From Bacteroidia bacterium (lineage in GTDB: Bacteria > Bacteroidota > Bacteroidia > JABEUT01), in contig JABEUT010000138.1 in assembly GCA_013044305.1 (NCBI GenBank), positions 1 through 16,040 on the forward strand: DNA of 16,040 bases. Reading direction: 5' to 3'. The position numbers were made by a program, and so were the translations under genes. Positions 14,807 through 16,040 of this stretch are shown here, in pieces (within the stretch, counting starts at the first letter, position 1; every line of letters starts with the position of its first letter). Under the pieces are notes generated by a model. The model saw only the letters and a list, made by a program, of their open reading frames with translations, did not search any database and was not told where the DNA came from.

Positions 14807-14814
14807 TAATTTTG
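14807..14814 (+). promoter_or_regulatory. -7 box of the GDCCVxC gene
   Basis: TAATTTTG matches TAnnTTTG exactly and ends 6 bases before the ATG at 14821. Initiation at the usual distance would fall at or next to the ATG, so the transcript would be leaderless or nearly so. No -33 TTG is present at standard spacing. Confidence 0.6.
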
Positions 14815-14820
14815 CAGAAG

Positions 14821-15036
14821 ATGGGAACGACATTCACTTCAACTCTAACCTGCCCGAATTGCGGGCACAAAAAGACTGAACAGATGCCGGCCGACTCCTG
14901 TCAGTTCTTCTATAAATGCGAAAACTGCAAAACAGTATTAAAGCCAAAGCAAGGCGATTGCTGTGTCTTTTGCAGCTACGGCTCCGTGCCCTGCCCACCC
15001 GTGCAGCAAAGCAAAAATAACAAACCGTGCTGCTGA
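14821..15036 (+). CDS. Small Cys-rich GDCCVxC-domain protein
   Basis: 71 residues with 11 cysteines (11, 14, 27, 33, 36, 47, 48, 51, 58, 70, 71). It starts MGTTFTSTLTCPNCGHKKTE. CPNC and CENC suggest a zinc-ribbon-like pair. The signature GDCCVFCSYGSVPCPP (45-60) identifies the GDCCVxC family, of which, as I recall it, some members are selenoproteins with selenocysteine at a motif Cys; here all are Cys codons. A CC doublet ends the protein. There is no signal peptide, so it is cytoplasmic. Function is not established; a metal, metalloid or chalcogen binder is the natural guess from composition and neighbours. A TTG at 14812 could extend the frame by three residues, but it overlaps the -7 box, so the ATG at 14821 is chosen. 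Confidence 0.85.
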   Translation: MGTTFTSTLTCPNCGHKKTEQMPADSCQFFYKCENCKTVLKPKQGDCCVFCSYGSVPCPPVQQSKNNKPCC

Positions 15037-15071
15037 TAATTTATTAACTAACTACACTAAAAATACAAATT

Positions 15072-15656
15072 ATGGAATCGGACAACAACAGAAATTTTTG
15101 GGAACAGAGGTGGAAGGATGCCAATACCGGCTGGGATTTGAACGGCGTTTCGCCTCCAATAAAGGCATATATTGATACGATAAAGAATAAAAATATCACC
15201 ATACTTATTCCCGGCTGCGGCAACGCCTACGAAGCCGAATACCTGCTCAACAATGGTTTTACCAATGTTACCCTGATAGATATTTCGCCAACCCTTGTAA
15301 ATAAGCTGAAGAAGAAATTTGAAGGCAAACCGGTACAGGTTGTGAACGGCGACTTCTTCCGGCAAAGCGGGAAATATGACCTTATCCTTGAACAGACTTT
15401 TTTCTGCGCCATCGACCCCTCAATGAGAAGGGAATACGTATCTAAATGTTGTGAGCTCCTCAACCCGCACGGGAAAATAGGAGGGTTGTTATTTGGCGTC
15501 AATTTTGATAAGGAGGGGCCGCCATACGGAGGTGTGATAGCGGATTATGAAAAACTGTTTGCTCCTGCATTTAACCTCCTTAAGCTGGAGCCCTGCCGGA
15601 ACTCTGCCCAACCTCGGCAAGGCAACGAACTGTTCATTGAGTTCGAAAAAAAATAA
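15072..15656 (+). CDS. TPMT-family SAM-dependent methyltransferase
   Basis: 194 residues, a class I methyltransferase of the thiopurine S-methyltransferase family. Visible: N-terminal NFWEQRWKDANTGWDLNGVSPPI, motif I ILIPGCGNAYEAEYL (44-58), acidic ribose-binding Asp70 in TLIDIS, NGDFF (92-96), EQTFFCAIDP (107-116), and LLFGVNFDKEGPPYGG (139-154). Family members methylate S, Se or halide acceptors: thiopurines, selenite/selenocysteine, tellurite, thiocyanate, hydrogen sulfide. The acceptor here is unknown. It follows the GDCCVxC gene by 35 bp without its own -7 box, so the two are probably one transcript. The length is close to that of other short bacterial members. Confidence 0.88.
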   Translation: MESDNNRNFWEQRWKDANTGWDLNGVSPPIKAYIDTIKNKNITILIPGCGNAYEAEYLLNNGFTNVTLIDISPTLVNKLKKKFEGKPVQVVNGDFFRQSGKYDLILEQTFFCAIDPSMRREYVSKCCELLNPHGKIGGLLFGVNFDKEGPPYGGVIADYEKLFAPAFNLLKLEPCRNSAQPRQGNELFIEFEKK

Positions 15657-15784
15657 AGCCATTATAGAATTGAATCTGTATTTGTCCATAGGAGCAATTC
15701 CGCAATAGGTGAATACAGGGATAAATTAGTCAGGCTTTTATTATTGTAGGTAATCGTTACGGCTGGGGCAGTATCCGATCCCGA

Positions 15785-15802
15785 TCCCGAAAACTATCGG
15801 GA
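15785..15802. repeat. Hairpin TCCCGA-AAACTA-TCGGGA
   Basis: Perfect 6-bp inverted repeat with a 6-base loop, 129 bp after the methyltransferase stop, preceded by a directly repeated GATCCC. No T-run follows, so it is a weak terminator at best. The sequence type (CCCGA/TCGGG) suggests a dispersed intergenic repeat, which one copy cannot prove. Confidence 0.4.
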
Positions 15803-15878
15803 ACTATAAATATCATAATTATGTAGGCTAAGGTTCAGGAATGGGAACTCTTTAATCATTAATCTAAATACGTTTTTG

Positions 15879-15893
15879 CAGGAATTATTCCTG
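15879..15893. promoter_or_regulatory. Near-perfect palindrome CAGGAATTATTCCTG
   Basis: The two 7-base arms CAGGAAT/ATTCCTG are exact around one central base. It lies about 70 bp upstream of the -33 element of the right-edge gene, so it may be an operator for that gene. Confidence 0.35.
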
Positions 15894-15961
15894 AAAAGGG
15901 AAAATGCCAAATATGCATTATTGGTTTGAAATATTTTTTATATTGTTACAGGTTTTCATTA

Positions 15962-15989
15962 TTGTCACATTTTAAAAAAATTACTTTTG
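15962..15989 (+). promoter_or_regulatory. Consensus Bacteroidota promoter of the right-edge gene
   Basis: TTG (15962-15964), then a 17-bp spacer, then TACTTTTG (15982-15989). Both elements and the spacing fit the Bacteroidota -33/-7 consensus. The box ends 25 bases before the ATG at 16015. This is the only promoter in the window with both elements clear. Confidence 0.75.
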
Positions 15990-16014
15990 CCATATTACTT
16001 AAACAATTGATTTA

Positions 16015-16040
16015 ATGGCAAAGTCAATTCTCTTGTTTGG
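16015..16040 (+). CDS. Start of an unidentified gene, runs off window
   Basis: ATG at 16015 gives MAKSILLF before the edge. The call rests on the consensus promoter directly upstream; eight residues are too few to name a product. Confidence 0.5.

Larger units (their letters stand above)
15657..16014. other. Intergenic region before the right-edge gene
   Basis: This 358-bp stretch has no gene that can be supported. It contains a hairpin (15785-15802), a near-palindrome (15879-15893) and a consensus promoter (15962-15989), described separately. A short tandem CCGATC-type repetition (15774-15789) precedes the hairpin. Confidence 0.6.

Noticed and set aside
14747..14809. A 20-codon frame (MSAMTEPEYLITDSEKDFVF) preceded by AGGGGG, upstream of the GDCCVxC gene.
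   Set aside because: It is very short, its purine-rich stretch abuts the ATG with no spacing, its stop lies inside the -7 box of the next gene, and it shows no recognisable family. A leader peptide cannot be excluded but is not supported.
1..16040. CRISPR arrays, tRNA or rRNA genes, phage genes.
   Set aside because: No regularly spaced repeats, cloverleaf-like segments, rRNA-like stretches or phage structural or integrase motifs were seen on either strand.

Overview
This window comes from a member of the Bacteroidota, most likely a Chitinophagaceae- or Sphingobacteriia-like bacterium; the genus cannot be read from the sequence. The evidence is the DUF5686/carboxypeptidase-regulatory-like outer-membrane protein at the left edge, several promoters with the Bacteroidota-specific -7 box TAnnTTTG placed just upstream of start codons, mostly absent Shine-Dalgarno sequences, and the family signatures of the proteins. 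Most of the window is ordinary core metabolism and envelope biology. The accessory-looking part is the right-hand 2.3 kb.

Layout. (1) 1-4948, minus strand: pdhA (E1 alpha), pdhC (E2) and a DUF5686 protein, read in that order from a promoter at about 4970-4986. The E1 beta and E3 subunits are not in the window. (2) 5059-6342, plus strand: a secreted alpha/beta hydrolase, divergent from pdhA. (3) 6360-11520, minus strand: a compact three-gene run of class A penicillin-binding protein, acyl-CoA synthetase of the acetoacetyl-CoA synthetase-like type, and DPM1-like family 2 glycosyltransferase, with gaps of 13 and 27 bp. (4) 11521-11915: a gene-poor stretch ending in a strong terminator for (5) an Hsp20 chaperone gene (11916-12377, minus) that has an unusually good Shine-Dalgarno. 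(6) 12608-13651, minus: a di-haem cytochrome c peroxidase lipoprotein.

(7) 13860-15656, plus strand: an ArsR-type regulator interrupted by one in-frame TAA, a rhodanese-domain lipoprotein, a 71-residue, 11-cysteine GDCCVxC protein, and a TPMT-family SAM methyltransferase. The regulator's promoter carries a perfect inverted repeat that exactly brackets the -7 box, so autoregulation is likely. I read this cluster as a small thiol/chalcogen or metalloid handling module: sensor, sulfur transferase, Cys-rich binder and S/Se/As-type methyltransferase. The exact substrate is not visible. (8) 15657-16014 holds a hairpin, a near-palindrome and a canonical promoter that drives a gene starting at 16015 and running off the right edge.

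The strongest candidates for something not well described are the four-gene module in (7) with its broken regulator, the SxD variant of the normally invariant SxN motif in the penicillin-binding protein, and the placement of an acyl-CoA synthetase and a polyprenyl-phosphate-type glycosyltransferase directly behind a peptidoglycan synthase.
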